64,000 nt of DNA. Origin: Acinetobacter sp. BY419. Its GTDB lineage: Bacteria; Pseudomonadota; Gammaproteobacteria; Pseudomonadales; Moraxellaceae. This document shows, piece by piece, positions 34,576 through 44,145 of the stretch; position 1 is the first letter of the stretch; each line of letters starts with the position of its first letter. The position numbers and the translations under genes were made by a program. The notes beneath the pieces were generated by a model that saw nothing but the letters and a program-made list of their open reading frames with translations, searched no databases and was not told where the DNA came from. Location of the stretch: assembly GCF_019038395.1 (NCBI RefSeq), contig NZ_JAGFXZ010000008.1, positions 1 to 64,000 of the forward strand, written 5' to 3'.

Positions 34576-37182
34576 TTATACGCTAAGCATACTGTTTAAT
34601 GTCTCAGATACATTTTTAGATTTAACCAATGGTTTCAATGCCTCCAACTGAGCTTTCACTACACCTCGCTGCGGTTCTGCCAGGGTATACCAGCGCGACA
34701 ACACCTGCAGCAAACGTGAGCCCACAATCGGATTTTTCTCATCCAGATATTTCGCCAGACCAATAAAATGCTGTACACCAAAGCTCCAGGTATTGACTGG
34801 GTTAGCATTCAGACCACCACTGACTGCACGGATACGGTTGGGTACTGCCAGATCATAATCCGGATGCTGCGTCAGATACGCAATGGTTGCATCCGTTGCT
34901 TTTGGATGCGCTGCCTGCACCATAAACCATTGATCTAAAGACAAGGCTTCGTCTTCAAAGCGGCTATAGAAATCTGCCAAAGCTTCTTGCGCTTGTGGTG
35001 CATCATTCCAGACCAGCACTTTCAGTGCACCCAAACGTTCAGACATATTACCCGAATGATACTGCTCAAATGCTAAATCAAAGGCAGCTGCATCGCCCTG
35101 ACGGGCAATCATCGTGAGCATGATGTTTCTTAAGGCACGCACACCCATCGCTTGCGAGAAATCAGATTGCAGGTCTGGATCCAGACTCAGATAAGTTTCT
35201 TTCGCTGTCTCTCCAAAGGCACGAGCCAAGGTATGCAGCAAAGCCTCACGCTTTTCCTGAATCATGGCCGGATTATAATCCTGATCAATACGGCTGCCCA
35301 AATAACCTTCAGACGGCACATCGAACAGACGTGATGCCAGCAGCGGATCTTTTTCAATCACATCCGGCAAGGTATTAAGCATGGCCTGGATATAAATCTC
35401 TGCGGGCTGATCATCCAGCAGGATACGTTCAAGTAAGGTCTGGGTCGCCTGCCACTGGTTAAAACCATTGGTCTCGTATTGCAACAGGAAAGCCAGTTCC
35501 TGTTCAGAATAGTCAAAATCCAGATTCACCGGTGCAGAGAAATTACGCAGTAAGGACACCACCGGCCTTGCTGTAACACCGCTAAACTCGATTGTCGCTT
35601 CAGACTGATCAAACAGATACACCCCATCTTTGACGCCATTTTCAAACAAGGCATCAGAATTCAGCTTCAGCTGCTCACCGGTTTTGGCATCAAACAGCGC
35701 CAAAGCCACTGGAATGGGTACCGCTTTTAGATTCGGATATTTAACATGATTTTTCAGGCTTTGCTTGAAGCTGAGACGATAGATTTGTGTCTCTATATCA
35801 TATTCAGCTTTTGCTTCAAGTCTAGGCGTACCCGGCTGGTTATACCAGGTCAGGAAATTAGACAGATCTACACCTGAACCTGCTGTGAGTGCAGTTACCC
35901 AGTCTTCAACAGTGACCGCCTGACCATCATGACGGCGGAAATACTCATCGGTACCCTGGCGGAATTTTTCCTTACCCAGCAAGGTCGCCATCATGCGGTT
36001 AATTTCCGCGCCTTTTTCATACACGGTGGCAGTATAGAAGTTGTTAATTTCCACAAAATGATCCGGGCGTGGTGGATGCGACAATGGTCCTGAATCTTCA
36101 GGGAACTGATGCGCTTTCAGAACCGCCACATCATCAATACGCTGTACCGCCGCAGACTGTAAATCTTCCGAGAAAGACTGGTCACGGAACACCGTTAAGC
36201 CTTCTTTCAAACAAAGCTGGAACCAGTCACGGCAGGTAATCCGGTTACCGGTCCAGTTATGGAAGTATTCATGCGCAATCACCGACTGTACCCGCATGAT
36301 TGCGGCATCTGTGGTGTATTCTTCATCGGCAAGCACACATGAAGTATTAAAGATATTCAAACCTTTATTTTCCATGGCACCCATATTGAATGCACTGGTC
36401 GCCACGATCATGTAATTGTCCAGATCATAGGGTAGACCATAATGATCTTCATCCCAACGCATGGAATGTTTGAGGGCCTCCATGGCAATTTTGCATTTTG
36501 GAATATCTTTTTCTTCTGCATAGATTTCAAGGGCCACATTGCGGCCTTCTGACGTGACATACGAGTCCTTCATCACCGCCAGATCACCAATCACACAGGC
36601 AAACAAATAGCTCGGTTTTTTGGTTGGATCCTGCCACACGGCATAGTGACGATTGGCATCTACTTCACCGGTTTCCAGCAGGTTACCATTCGCAAGCAGG
36701 ACAGGATATTTCTTGTCTGCTTCTACCCGAGTCGTAAAGACCGACAGCACGTCAGGGCGGTCCGGATAAAAAGTAATTTTACGGAAGCCTTCTGGTTCAT
36801 TTTGGGTCACAAACAGATCTGAACTGGCCTGATACAGACCTTCCAGCATGGTATTGCTTTCCGGATGAATTTTAACCACAATTTCAAGCGAGACTTGATC
36901 AGGTGCATTGGCAATAACCAGTTGTTCAGCGTCCAGACTGTAGTCATTCGTAGTCAGTATTTGACCATTTAACTGAATCGATTGCAGCTCCAGATCCCGG
37001 CCAAGCAAGACCAGATCGCCAGCAGTTTGACGCTGCATTTGCAGTTTGCTGCTGACTAGACTGTGGTCACTGTAGACTTGAATATTCAGGTCGATAGAAT
37101 CGACAACAAAGGAAGGCTTTTGATAGTCTTTTAAATAAATGGTTTGATCCGCTTCGATCACCGGGTTTGCCGCAATATTCAT
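34576..37182 (-). CDS. pepN: Aminopeptidase N (M1 family)
   Basis: Zinc aminopeptidase that trims peptides in the cytoplasm, 868 residues, matching E. coli PepN in length. GAMENKG is the exopeptidase motif, and HEYFHNWTGNRITCRDWF provides the HEXXH zinc site, with the third ligand Glu in LKEGLTVFRDQSF. I chose the ATG at 37180-37182, preceded by AGGACAGG. Upstream in-frame ATGs at 37221 and 37239 lack a good ribosome site and extend beyond the family N-terminus. Monocistronic. Confidence 0.95.
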   Translation of the reverse strand: MNIAANPVIEADQTIYLKDYQKPSFVVDSIDLNIQVYSDHSLVSSKLQMQRQTAGDLVLLGRDLELQSIQLNGQILTTNDYSLDAEQLVIANAPDQVSLEIVVKIHPESNTMLEGLYQASSDLFVTQNEPEGFRKITFYPDRPDVLSVFTTRVEADKKYPVLLANGNLLETGEVDANRHYAVWQDPTKKPSYLFACVIGDLAVMKDSYVTSEGRNVALEIYAEEKDIPKCKIAMEALKHSMRWDEDHYGLPYDLDNYMIVATSAFNMGAMENKGLNIFNTSCVLADEEYTTDAAIMRVQSVIAHEYFHNWTGNRITCRDWFQLCLKEGLTVFRDQSFSEDLQSAAVQRIDDVAVLKAHQFPEDSGPLSHPPRPDHFVEINNFYTATVYEKGAEINRMMATLLGKEKFRQGTDEYFRRHDGQAVTVEDWVTALTAGSGVDLSNFLTWYNQPGTPRLEAKAEYDIETQIYRLSFKQSLKNHVKYPNLKAVPIPVALALFDAKTGEQLKLNSDALFENGVKDGVYLFDQSEATIEFSGVTARPVVSLLRNFSAPVNLDFDYSEQELAFLLQYETNGFNQWQATQTLLERILLDDQPAEIYIQAMLNTLPDVIEKDPLLASRLFDVPSEGYLGSRIDQDYNPAMIQEKREALLHTLARAFGETAKETYLSLDPDLQSDFSQAMGVRALRNIMLTMIARQGDAAAFDLAFEQYHSGNMSERLGALKVLVWNDAPQAQEALADFYSRFEDEALSLDQWFMVQAAHPKATDATIAYLTQHPDYDLAVPNRIRAVSGGLNANPVNTWSFGVQHFIGLAKYLDEKNPIVGSRLLQVLSRWYTLAEPQRGVVKAQLEALKPLVKSKNVSETLNSMLSV

Positions 37183-37540
37183 GTCCTGTCCTAATCTTTT
37201 ATCGTGTTCGACATTGTTCATGTCAAAATCATACGCCAAGTTTGAAACGCTGTCTGTGCATTTGTATTGTTAGATCTAATATGGGCATTGCGTGCACCAC
37301 TTTCAATGCATTTTGCCTAATTGAGCAGCATTCCGCTCTATATAAGAAATATCTATGCCATAAAAACCATCGGGATCATCATTTCTTACATTTTTTATAA
37401 ACTACTGATTCAAAAACATATAATTTTATTTTCTGACTACTGCATAAATCTAGATTAAAAAACGAGCATGCTTCTTGCTACAGTTAAACTGTGTTTTCCA
37501 CACTTCCAATGAAAAAATAATGATAACGATGAGGTGAGCC
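37183..37540. other. Divergent intergenic region of pepN and a small gene
   Basis: About 360 bases without a convincing gene. ACAGTTAAACTGT at 37480-37492 is a perfect 6-bp palindrome with one central base and lies about 50 bases upstream of the small ORF at 37541, where it could be a regulator site. Nothing else was recognised. Confidence 0.4.
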
Positions 37541-37798
37541 ATGTATCTAAAACAGCATATTGTACGGATCGAAAATATCAAAACTTTGCAGATCTTGGAC
37601 CAGGCCAATATTGACCATAAAGTGATTGCGCTCTTAATGAGCTGTGAAGGTATTCCGCTTCAGGCCCATGAAGTGACTGCCATTCTCAACACCTACGATG
37701 CACTGGGTACCAAAAAGGTCCCATCTAAAAAGGTTCAGGCCTTAATTCACGCCAAACACCGTGGAGAGGCAGACGACACATTACCCTGCCCGGTTTAA
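37541..37798 (+). CDS. Hypothetical small protein, 85 residues
   Basis: Begins MYLKQHIVRIENIKTLQILD. It contains LMSCEGIPLQAHEVTAILNTYDALGTKKV and a basic stretch KKVQALIHAKHRG. A strong GAGGTGA precedes the ATG. It is predicted to be soluble and helical, and no family was recognised. It has its own terminator (37826), so it is a separate transcript. Confidence 0.72.
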   Translation: MYLKQHIVRIENIKTLQILDQANIDHKVIALLMSCEGIPLQAHEVTAILNTYDALGTKKVPSKKVQALIHAKHRGEADDTLPCPV

Positions 37799-37825
37799 AA
37801 ATCGCCAGTTCATGTTTTTAAAATC

Positions 37826-37848
37826 AGAGCTACTTCGGTAGCTCTTTC
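37826..37848 (+). terminator. Terminator with UUCG tetraloop
   Basis: AGAGCTAC and GTAGCTCT form a perfect 8-bp stem closed by C(TTCG)G, an especially stable tetraloop. The following TTTCCTGTTTG is only moderately T-rich. Confidence 0.7.
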
Positions 37849-37958
37849 CTGTTTGTGGGGCTGTTTTTGATTTAGAAAAATTGCACCCATCCACTACGTT
37901 TGCCTCGCATCAGCCGTGTATAATCAAATGCCCGTCCATTCTAGAGTTGCTCGCGACC

Positions 37959-39119
37959 ATGGTATTCAGTGTTCTGCAAAAACAGCTTGACGAAAGCACC
38001 CACTGCCCGCTGTGTAAAGCATCGATGTATTGGATTGAGGCAGAACAATATGATCAGGACGTGAGCTATCATGAATGTAGCCATTGCCAGCATCAGCTTT
38101 ATTCAGATCAAAAACATAACTGTTATTGCGAACAATGTCTGGCACAGCGTAAACGCATGCTCAAGGAAGTCCGTTTACAGGAAAACCGTCAATATCATAA
38201 AAAACAGGATCGACCAGTTCTTGAGCTGAACCAGCTCAGTTTTATCAATAAACTGTTTTTACTTTCGGTTCTGGATGAACAAGTTCAGGAATATAGCCAG
38301 CACCGCGAATATATTGACTGGCATCAAATTCGATATTATTCCATCAGTCCAAATTATCTGTTCCAACATGGTCTGGTGAAAAGCCTGATCCGGGATCAGG
38401 TGCTAATTCCCAAAGATGTCCAGCAGGAAAACCAGCACTATTATATTAATGTGCGTCTGGATGGCTATTCTGAACCGACCCTGTTCAGTATTACCCAGCA
38501 GCTGCGGCATTGGTTTTATCAAAACCTGAGTCAAGGTGTGCCCTTTAAAAGTGCAGATGAAGTCAAAGATGCACTCTACTGCCTGTTGTATGAAGAAATC
38601 ATTCAGTTTGCTCAATTCTATTGCCGTAGCTGGAATGTGCAGATTGCCGGAAATCAGAGTTTTCAGACTTTTTGTTATCGTCTTTTAGATGTATTGGCCG
38701 TGGGACAGATTTATTATCTGGTGCAGACCGGACTGGAATATCTGTACAAACAAAAAGCTCTTAAGCCACGCAATGAAAATTTCATTAATACCAATCTGCT
38801 GAAAAAAACCTTGCAGCAGTACCGGGAACGTTCCGTCACCGAGAAATGGGAAACCTCTACTCTGCCGCGCCCACCTCAACTGGCATTTAGCAAGATGAGC
38901 GAAATCCTGTTTTACCGTTTTCTGGGCTATGATGAAAATATCTTCTTTCAGCCGGTCTGGCGTTCGTGGCATAAGATCGAACCTCGTCTGAAATTTTATT
39001 CCCAGAAGCGCTGCATGCACTGCGGTTCACAAGAACTTTCGGTAGATTATGATGCCAGTGACTATGTCAGCCTGTTCTGTCGTAGCTGCAAGCATCAAGA
39101 TCATTATTTTACCCGCTGA
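37959..39119 (+). CDS. Uncharacterised multi-zinc-ribbon protein
   Basis: About 386 residues from the ATG at 37959 (the frame is open from 37881). Three Cys pairs suggest zinc binding: CPLC with CSHC near residues 17-45, CYCEQC near 60, and CMHCGS with CRSC at the C-terminus. The middle is helical and rich in Tyr, Gln and Leu, without membrane segments. I do not recognise a family. It lies 37 bases ahead of thiM, possibly co-transcribed, but a link to thiamine is only positional. Confidence 0.75.
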   Translation: MVFSVLQKQLDESTHCPLCKASMYWIEAEQYDQDVSYHECSHCQHQLYSDQKHNCYCEQCLAQRKRMLKEVRLQENRQYHKKQDRPVLELNQLSFINKLFLLSVLDEQVQEYSQHREYIDWHQIRYYSISPNYLFQHGLVKSLIRDQVLIPKDVQQENQHYYINVRLDGYSEPTLFSITQQLRHWFYQNLSQGVPFKSADEVKDALYCLLYEEIIQFAQFYCRSWNVQIAGNQSFQTFCYRLLDVLAVGQIYYLVQTGLEYLYKQKALKPRNENFINTNLLKKTLQQYRERSVTEKWETSTLPRPPQLAFSKMSEILFYRFLGYDENIFFQPVWRSWHKIEPRLKFYSQKRCMHCGSQELSVDYDASDYVSLFCRSCKHQDHYFTR

Positions 39120-39156
39120 CCGAATATAACGAATCTTTCTCTTATTCTAAATAACC

Positions 39157-39999
39157 ATGATGACGACTTCGATGCAAGCATTACAGCAAACGCTTCTGGA
39201 CCAGATCTGTGAGGCCTGGTTAAAACTCCAGCAACAGCAGCCATTGGTGCATATCATGACCAATACTGTGGCCAGCAATTATGTGGCCAATATTGTACTG
39301 GCCGCCCATGCGTCTCCGGCCATGATCGACAATCCGTTTGAAGCTGAAAGTTTTGCCAAGATTGCAGCAGCAATCAGTCTGAATCTGGGGACACCGACGG
39401 CAGAGCAGGTACAGGCGATGCAGATTGCTGCGGAAACTGCACATCAGCTGCAAAAACCCTGGGTGCTTGATCCGGTGGGTTATGGCACAGTTCTGCACTG
39501 GCGTTCTGGTGCCGTAGATCAACTCATGCATTCCCATCCTGCGATTTTACGGGGCAATGCCTCTGAAATTGGAGCTTTGGCCGGCAAGCAGATCGAATCA
39601 AAAGGTGTGGACAGCACGGTAGACAGTGCGGATGTGTATCTACAGGCTCAAAGTTTGCTGGATCATTGTGAATGCATCGCAATCTCCGGCGAATCCGATT
39701 ACATAATTTCAAAAGAATATCCTGTGATACAGGTATCGGGAGGCTCTGCTTTACAACCACGTATCACGGCGATGGGATGTGCGCTTGGTGCGCTGATTGC
39801 TGCCTATAGTGCGGTGACTTCCCCCGCCCTTGCTGCATTAACCGCACATGTACATTTTGCAATTGCCGGTCAATTGGCATTTGAGCGTGCACAACAGTTA
39901 GGCAGTTTTAATGTCGCTTTTCTGGATGAAATACATCAGCTCAATACTGAAACAATTCGACAGTACGCCAACTTTAAAATTCTGCCGGATTCCATTTAG
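39157..39999 (+). CDS. thiM: Hydroxyethylthiazole kinase
   Basis: Phosphorylates 4-methyl-5-(hydroxyethyl)thiazole in thiamine salvage. The 280 residues show HIMTNTVASNYVANIVLAAH (N-terminal substrate loop), SLNLGTP, WVLDPVGYG, ILRGNASEI and ITAMGCALGALI with the catalytic Cys. A second ATG directly follows the first. No TPP riboswitch was found upstream, as the preceding gene is only 37 bases away. A strong hairpin lies just downstream. Confidence 0.93.
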   Translation: MMTTSMQALQQTLLDQICEAWLKLQQQQPLVHIMTNTVASNYVANIVLAAHASPAMIDNPFEAESFAKIAAAISLNLGTPTAEQVQAMQIAAETAHQLQKPWVLDPVGYGTVLHWRSGAVDQLMHSHPAILRGNASEIGALAGKQIESKGVDSTVDSADVYLQAQSLLDHCECIAISGESDYIISKEYPVIQVSGGSALQPRITAMGCALGALIAAYSAVTSPALAALTAHVHFAIAGQLAFERAQQLGSFNVAFLDEIHQLNTETIRQYANFKILPDSI

Positions 40000-40016
40000 T
40001 TTACTGTTTGCTTCAC

Positions 40017-40058
40017 GGGGTGTTTGTTCACTTCAATAGGTAAACACCCCTATTTAGA
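40017..40058 (+). terminator. Terminator of thiM
   Basis: GGGGTGTTT at 40017-40025 and AAACACCCC at 40042-40050 form a perfect 9-bp stem with a 16-base loop, followed by TATTTAGATTT. Confidence 0.75.
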
Positions 40059-40582
40059 TTTGTCCTGCTCACTTGTTGGGTGGAGGTGTCTATAGATGTT
40101 TCTCTCTGAATCCTCTCCAGAATCATTTTGAAAAGCACTCTGCCAGATTGTTTCAGCTTCATGCAATTTATCTAGTGATTTCCATAGAAACTATTTCCGC
40201 TTCAATTGAAATATTTTTGCATACGACCAATTCAGTTCATGTGAATTGTAATTTAATTATCTGCCAACATCTAAATGCTACTTTTAAGTTTTGATTAACA
40301 GGCCATATAGATCGATATCTAGCGCCTGATCTAGCCTATTTCATAGATGATTTGGCTGTTTTGACTTCAAAATCTCAGTGTATTACCAAGATATTCCGCC
40401 CAATCTAGAACATGAATGATAGTATGAATAGACCAATAAAAATCAGTTCAAACAATGCGCTAACTTTATTTTCCTAAGTTTTTTAATGAACCAGATTCAA
40501 CAGACATGCATTAAAAAAGCCAGCTACCACTAGAGCAACTGACTTTTAAAATTTGAACAAAGAAAATATTTAAAACAATAGT
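40059..40582. other. 520-base AT-rich gap after thiM
   Basis: No gene recognised on either strand. Short open frames lack ribosome sites and family features. An imperfect hairpin, AAAAGCCAG at 40514-40522 with CTGACTTTT further on, may terminate the minus-strand TerC-like gene. The stretch could be decayed coding DNA. Confidence 0.4.
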
Positions 40583-42106
40583 TTAAGCCGCGTAATGAAT
40601 ACTCACCGACTTGATACGATTGCTTTCGACTTCAGTGACTTTGAACTGCACGCCTTGATAATTTAACTCGGTACCTACTTCAACCGTACTGTTAGTCTTG
40701 TCCAGAATCAAACCTGCAACACTGATATAACCCGCATCTTCATCAATCAGATCAATCATGCCAAGCTCAAGCTCAAGCTGATACAGGTCTAACATGCCCG
40801 ATGCGATCCAGTGCGTATCATCGACTCTCATCAGATCCAGCTGTTCATCTGCATCAGGGAATTCACCAGCAATCGCTTCAAACACGTCTAGCGGTGAAAT
40901 CAGACCCTGCACATTACCAAACTCGTCACTGACCAAAACCAAAGAACCTTTAGAGGTACGCAAGGTATTGATTGCATCAATAACTTTCATTTTTTCAAAG
41001 ATATAAATCGGACGATGACGTTTGATCAGCGCTTTTAACTCTTCCGGCTCTTCCAGCACATCCAGTAATTCCTTGGCACGTACTATGCTAATCACCTTAT
41101 CCAGGCTACCGCGACATACCGGGAACAGGCTGTGTGGAACGGAAAGAATTTTTTCCCGGATCTGTTCTGGGCTATCTTCCAGATCGACCCATGAAATCTG
41201 ACCACGCGGCGTCATGATCGAAGCGACTGAACGCTCTGCAAGGGTAAGAACCCCCCCAATCATATAGCGCTCTTCATCTGCAAAGGCTTCTTGTGCTTCA
41301 TTATTTTGAATATCAGTCGTCTCCAGCTTGCCACCCATTAATTTCAGGATGGAGTCAGCCGTACGATGACGCAAAGGAATCTTGGATTCATGTTTTGCTG
41401 CATTACGCTGACCGAACTGGTTGAATGCTTCGATCAAGATCGCGACACCAATACCCGAGTAGATATAGCCTTTTGGAATATGGAAACCAAAACCTTCTGC
41501 AATCAGACTGATACCAATCAAAAGCAGGAAGCTCAAACACAGAATGACCACGGTTGGATGGCGGTTCACAAAGCTGGTCAATGATTTCGACGCCAGTAGC
41601 ATTACGCCCATCGCAACAATCATTGCAACCATCATGACGTAAATATTGTCGACCATACCAATTGCGGTAATCACTGAATCTAAAGAGAAAACAGCATCTA
41701 AAACAACAATTTGAGCAACAACAGCAGTGAAGCTTGCATAAACCACCTTGGTAGTCAGTTTGACTTCAGGCTTACCTTCTATCTTTTCATGCAACTCAGT
41801 AACAGCCTTATACACCAGGAACAAGCCACCAAATAACAGGATCAGGTCCCGACCGGAGAAGGTCCAGTCAAATAGGGTAATCAAGGGTTGAGTCAAGGTG
41901 ACTAGCCAGGCAATAGCAAATAACAGTCCCAGACGCATGAATAATGCAAGTGAAAGACCGATGACACGGGCTTTATCACGTTGTTCAGGAGGAAGTTTTT
42001 CAGCCAGAATGGCAATAAAGACTAGGTTATCAATACCTAAAACAATTTCAAGAATAATAAGAGTAATTAAACTTACCCAGATTCCGGGATCTAATAAAAA
42101 TTCCAT
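40583..42106 (-). CDS. TerC-family membrane protein with CBS and CorC domains (YoaE/YegH-like)
   Basis: A 507-residue inner-membrane protein. The N-terminal TerC domain has seven or so helices, with [20 protein letters not shown] and [15 protein letters not shown] carrying the acidic metal-binding pairs. A CBS pair (from about residue 300, [12 protein letters not shown], then [20 protein letters not shown]) and a C-terminal CorC/HlyC domain (VAGLILD) follow. TerC relatives are implicated in metal (Mn) export to periplasmic proteins, and the exact role here is unknown. Monocistronic with long gaps on both sides. Confidence 0.9.
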   Translation of the reverse strand: MEFLLDPGIWVSLITLIILEIVLGIDNLVFIAILAEKLPPEQRDKARVIGLSLALFMRLGLLFAIAWLVTLTQPLITLFDWTFSGRDLILLFGGLFLVYKAVTELHEKIEGKPEVKLTTKVVYASFTAVVAQIVVLDAVFSLDSVITAIGMVDNIYVMMVAMIVAMGVMLLASKSLTSFVNRHPTVVILCLSFLLLIGISLIAEGFGFHIPKGYIYSGIGVAILIEAFNQFGQRNAAKHESKIPLRHRTADSILKLMGGKLETTDIQNNEAQEAFADEERYMIGGVLTLAERSVASIMTPRGQISWVDLEDSPEQIREKILSVPHSLFPVCRGSLDKVISIVRAKELLDVLEEPEELKALIKRHRPIYIFEKMKVIDAINTLRTSKGSLVLVSDEFGNVQGLISPLDVFEAIAGEFPDADEQLDLMRVDDTHWIASGMLDLYQLELELGMIDLIDEDAGYISVAGLILDKTNSTVEVGTELNYQGVQFKVTEVESNRIKSVSIHYAA

Positions 42107-42850
42107 TAGAGAATTACCCCGTTCGAGTAAGCTAGAAATAGAGATGGAAGATCAACGCACGGCGAGGGATCCATTAAATTTAACCTGTGTAACTTAAGAC
42201 CATTCCATTATGCATAAACTGAGTATTTTGTAATGTATTAATTTACAAAAAAATTACATGATCATGATTTCGTTAAGGCTTTTACAAATGACCAAGTTGA
42301 TGCTGAAACTGATTAGATCCAATTTTTCCTATATAAACTGTCTAATTTAATTAAGAATAAGCAGCAGTTCGCTTTCAATTGTCCCTATATTTTTAAGGTC
42401 ACTTAAAAATGAAAGGATAAAATATTTTTTATTGAAAGAACAATCACTTAAAAATATAGCTTCGAATGTTAACTTACTATATTCATAAAAAACCACTCCA
42501 TAGCCGCATAGAGCCTAAATAACTTAATTTATTAAAATACAATGATTTTTATTAAATAATACTTAAACAGTGTGAATTAAGAATAAAAAAGTGTCTTGTG
42601 AAGCGTTTCTACTCGCTCATACAGCATGAAGAATTAAATTTATACAAAATGTTATCGCCTTTCATCTGATTTAAAAAAGCAATCGCCGCGCCTGATAAGG
42701 GCTCGCAGGCAGAGCTGATCAATATTTGAGGCTGTTAAGCAAAACTAAAAAGTGTCAAACCCCTAACATTTTCAAAATAAAGGTTGAAACATGCATAAAC
42801 TTTTTCATAAAATGAACGGGCCCTAGAAAAATAAATACAAGGAACATTTC
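42107..42850. other. 740-base AT-rich intergenic region
   Basis: No gene seen on either strand. It must carry the divergent promoters of the TerC-like gene and the MarR gene. It is much more AT-rich than its surroundings from about 42200 to 42650, with a short GC-richer patch near 42690-42720. An unannotated RNA is possible but I cannot delimit one. Confidence 0.4.
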
Positions 42851-43315
42851 ATGACTAAGAAATATGCAAAATTTTTGCCGTGTACGGAAGAATTTAATTT
42901 AGAAAACTTCCCATATTATTGGGTGACTCAGGTTCATGCTCAATACGTCCTTAATGTCGATCATGCACTAAAAAAGTATGGTGTCGACAATTCCCGTCGC
43001 CGCATCCTTCTTGCCTTAAGAACCAAACCGCATGCCAGTGTTTCTGACTTATCAGAGATGGTTGTCTCTAAAATGTCGACCACGACTAAAATTGTTTACC
43101 GCTTAAAAGATGAAGGTCTGGTTGAAACTTATTCATGTGAGGATGATGCACGGATTACCCGGGTAATTTTGACCGAAAAAGGTACGCAAATGACACATAA
43201 GATCAATGATCTGACCAATATCGTACTGGAACAGTCATTTGACGGCCTGACGCCTTTGCAAATTGAAAAAACCATGGAAAGTTTACGTCATATTTTTAAA
43301 AATTTAGCTCGTTAA
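42851..43315 (+). CDS. MarR-family transcriptional regulator
   Basis: A 154-residue winged helix regulator. The DNA-binding part reads RRILLALRTKPHASVSDLSE (continuing to KMSTTTKIVYRLKDEGLVE), with the wing CEDDARITRVILTEKG. AAGGAA precedes the ATG. No neighbouring transporter or enzyme gene is adjacent on the same strand, so the target is unclear. MarR proteins usually sense small aromatic or oxidising compounds. Confidence 0.88.
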   Translation: MTKKYAKFLPCTEEFNLENFPYYWVTQVHAQYVLNVDHALKKYGVDNSRRRILLALRTKPHASVSDLSEMVVSKMSTTTKIVYRLKDEGLVETYSCEDDARITRVILTEKGTQMTHKINDLTNIVLEQSFDGLTPLQIEKTMESLRHIFKNLAR

Positions 43316-43391
43316 GAGTCTTATTTTTTTAGTTTAAATAGATGCTGGCGAATTGATACATACTTAATAATAAATAATTCGCCAGAGCTTT

Positions 43392-44054
43392 CTAAGAATC
43401 AAAAAAGTTCAGTTGCGGACTGACTTTTTTGATTTTTTCTTTAGGTACATGTGAACATTCAAACTCTTCTACCGGAAAGCCCTCTACAAAGCTGCGAATA
43501 TCCGGATGACTCAGCGTCAACCATTCTTGCAGTTGCTCCTGAGGAATTATAATTACCGAACGTTTGATATTACCCGGCTCATGAAATTCTTTCATCATGG
43601 GATGGTCAATTGCGTCCATGGTAATCATGCTGGCAGATCGTACAATTTCTCCTCGTACCCGTGCAATCTCATATACGGCTGCAATAAAAGTCGCTTGCCC
43701 ATCTTTACGCCTTACACCCCAGCGCTGTGATTTATTGTCAAAATATTTGGACTCATAAAATTCGGATACCGGAATAACACCAAAATGGCATTTGGCCGTG
43801 GCCTCAGCAAAGCTAGGCTTTTGAAGTAAAGTCTCATTTCTGGCGTTATAGGTCTTAGTACCAATACTTTTATCTTCTGCCCATTTCGGAATAAGGCCAA
43901 AATTCACGGACCGCCATTCCAGTCCCTGGACTGAGTGGAATAAAAGCGGTGTGGCGTAATTGGGATAGACCTCTTCTGGATATTCAAAAGAAATTTCTGG
44001 CAATCCCAGATTATGCAACTGTTCTTGGGTTAAAGGTTTAAAGTTGGCACACAT
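43392..44054 (-). CDS. SRAP-family abasic-site crosslinking protein (YedK/HMCES-like)
   Basis: A 220-residue DNA-repair protein that traps abasic sites in single-stranded DNA. Met is followed directly by Cys2, which becomes the N-terminal nucleophile. NARNET is the DNA-binding motif, and GVIPVSEFYE and ITMDAIDHPMM provide the active-site Glu and His. The family is usually about 220-230 residues. It stands alone, convergent with the MarR gene. Confidence 0.9.
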   Translation of the reverse strand: MCANFKPLTQEQLHNLGLPEISFEYPEEVYPNYATPLLFHSVQGLEWRSVNFGLIPKWAEDKSIGTKTYNARNETLLQKPSFAEATAKCHFGVIPVSEFYESKYFDNKSQRWGVRRKDGQATFIAAVYEIARVRGEIVRSASMITMDAIDHPMMKEFHEPGNIKRSVIIIPQEQLQEWLTLSHPDIRSFVEGFPVEEFECSHVPKEKIKKVSPQLNFFDS

Positions 44055-44145
44055 GGCTCATACATGTAAATCATTCATCTATGAGATTATACGTGCTACC
44101 AAGTTTTAGCCTGTAGTATTTCTATAGTTCTAAACATCTTGATTG

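Noticed and set aside
40073-40294. 73-codon plus-strand open frame after thiM
   Set aside because: No ribosome site, biased and unlike coding sequence.
42107-42200. yybP-ykoY-type manganese riboswitch ahead of the TerC-like gene
   Set aside because: The leader has no clear paired arms or the conserved loop sequences. Only the gene family suggests it.
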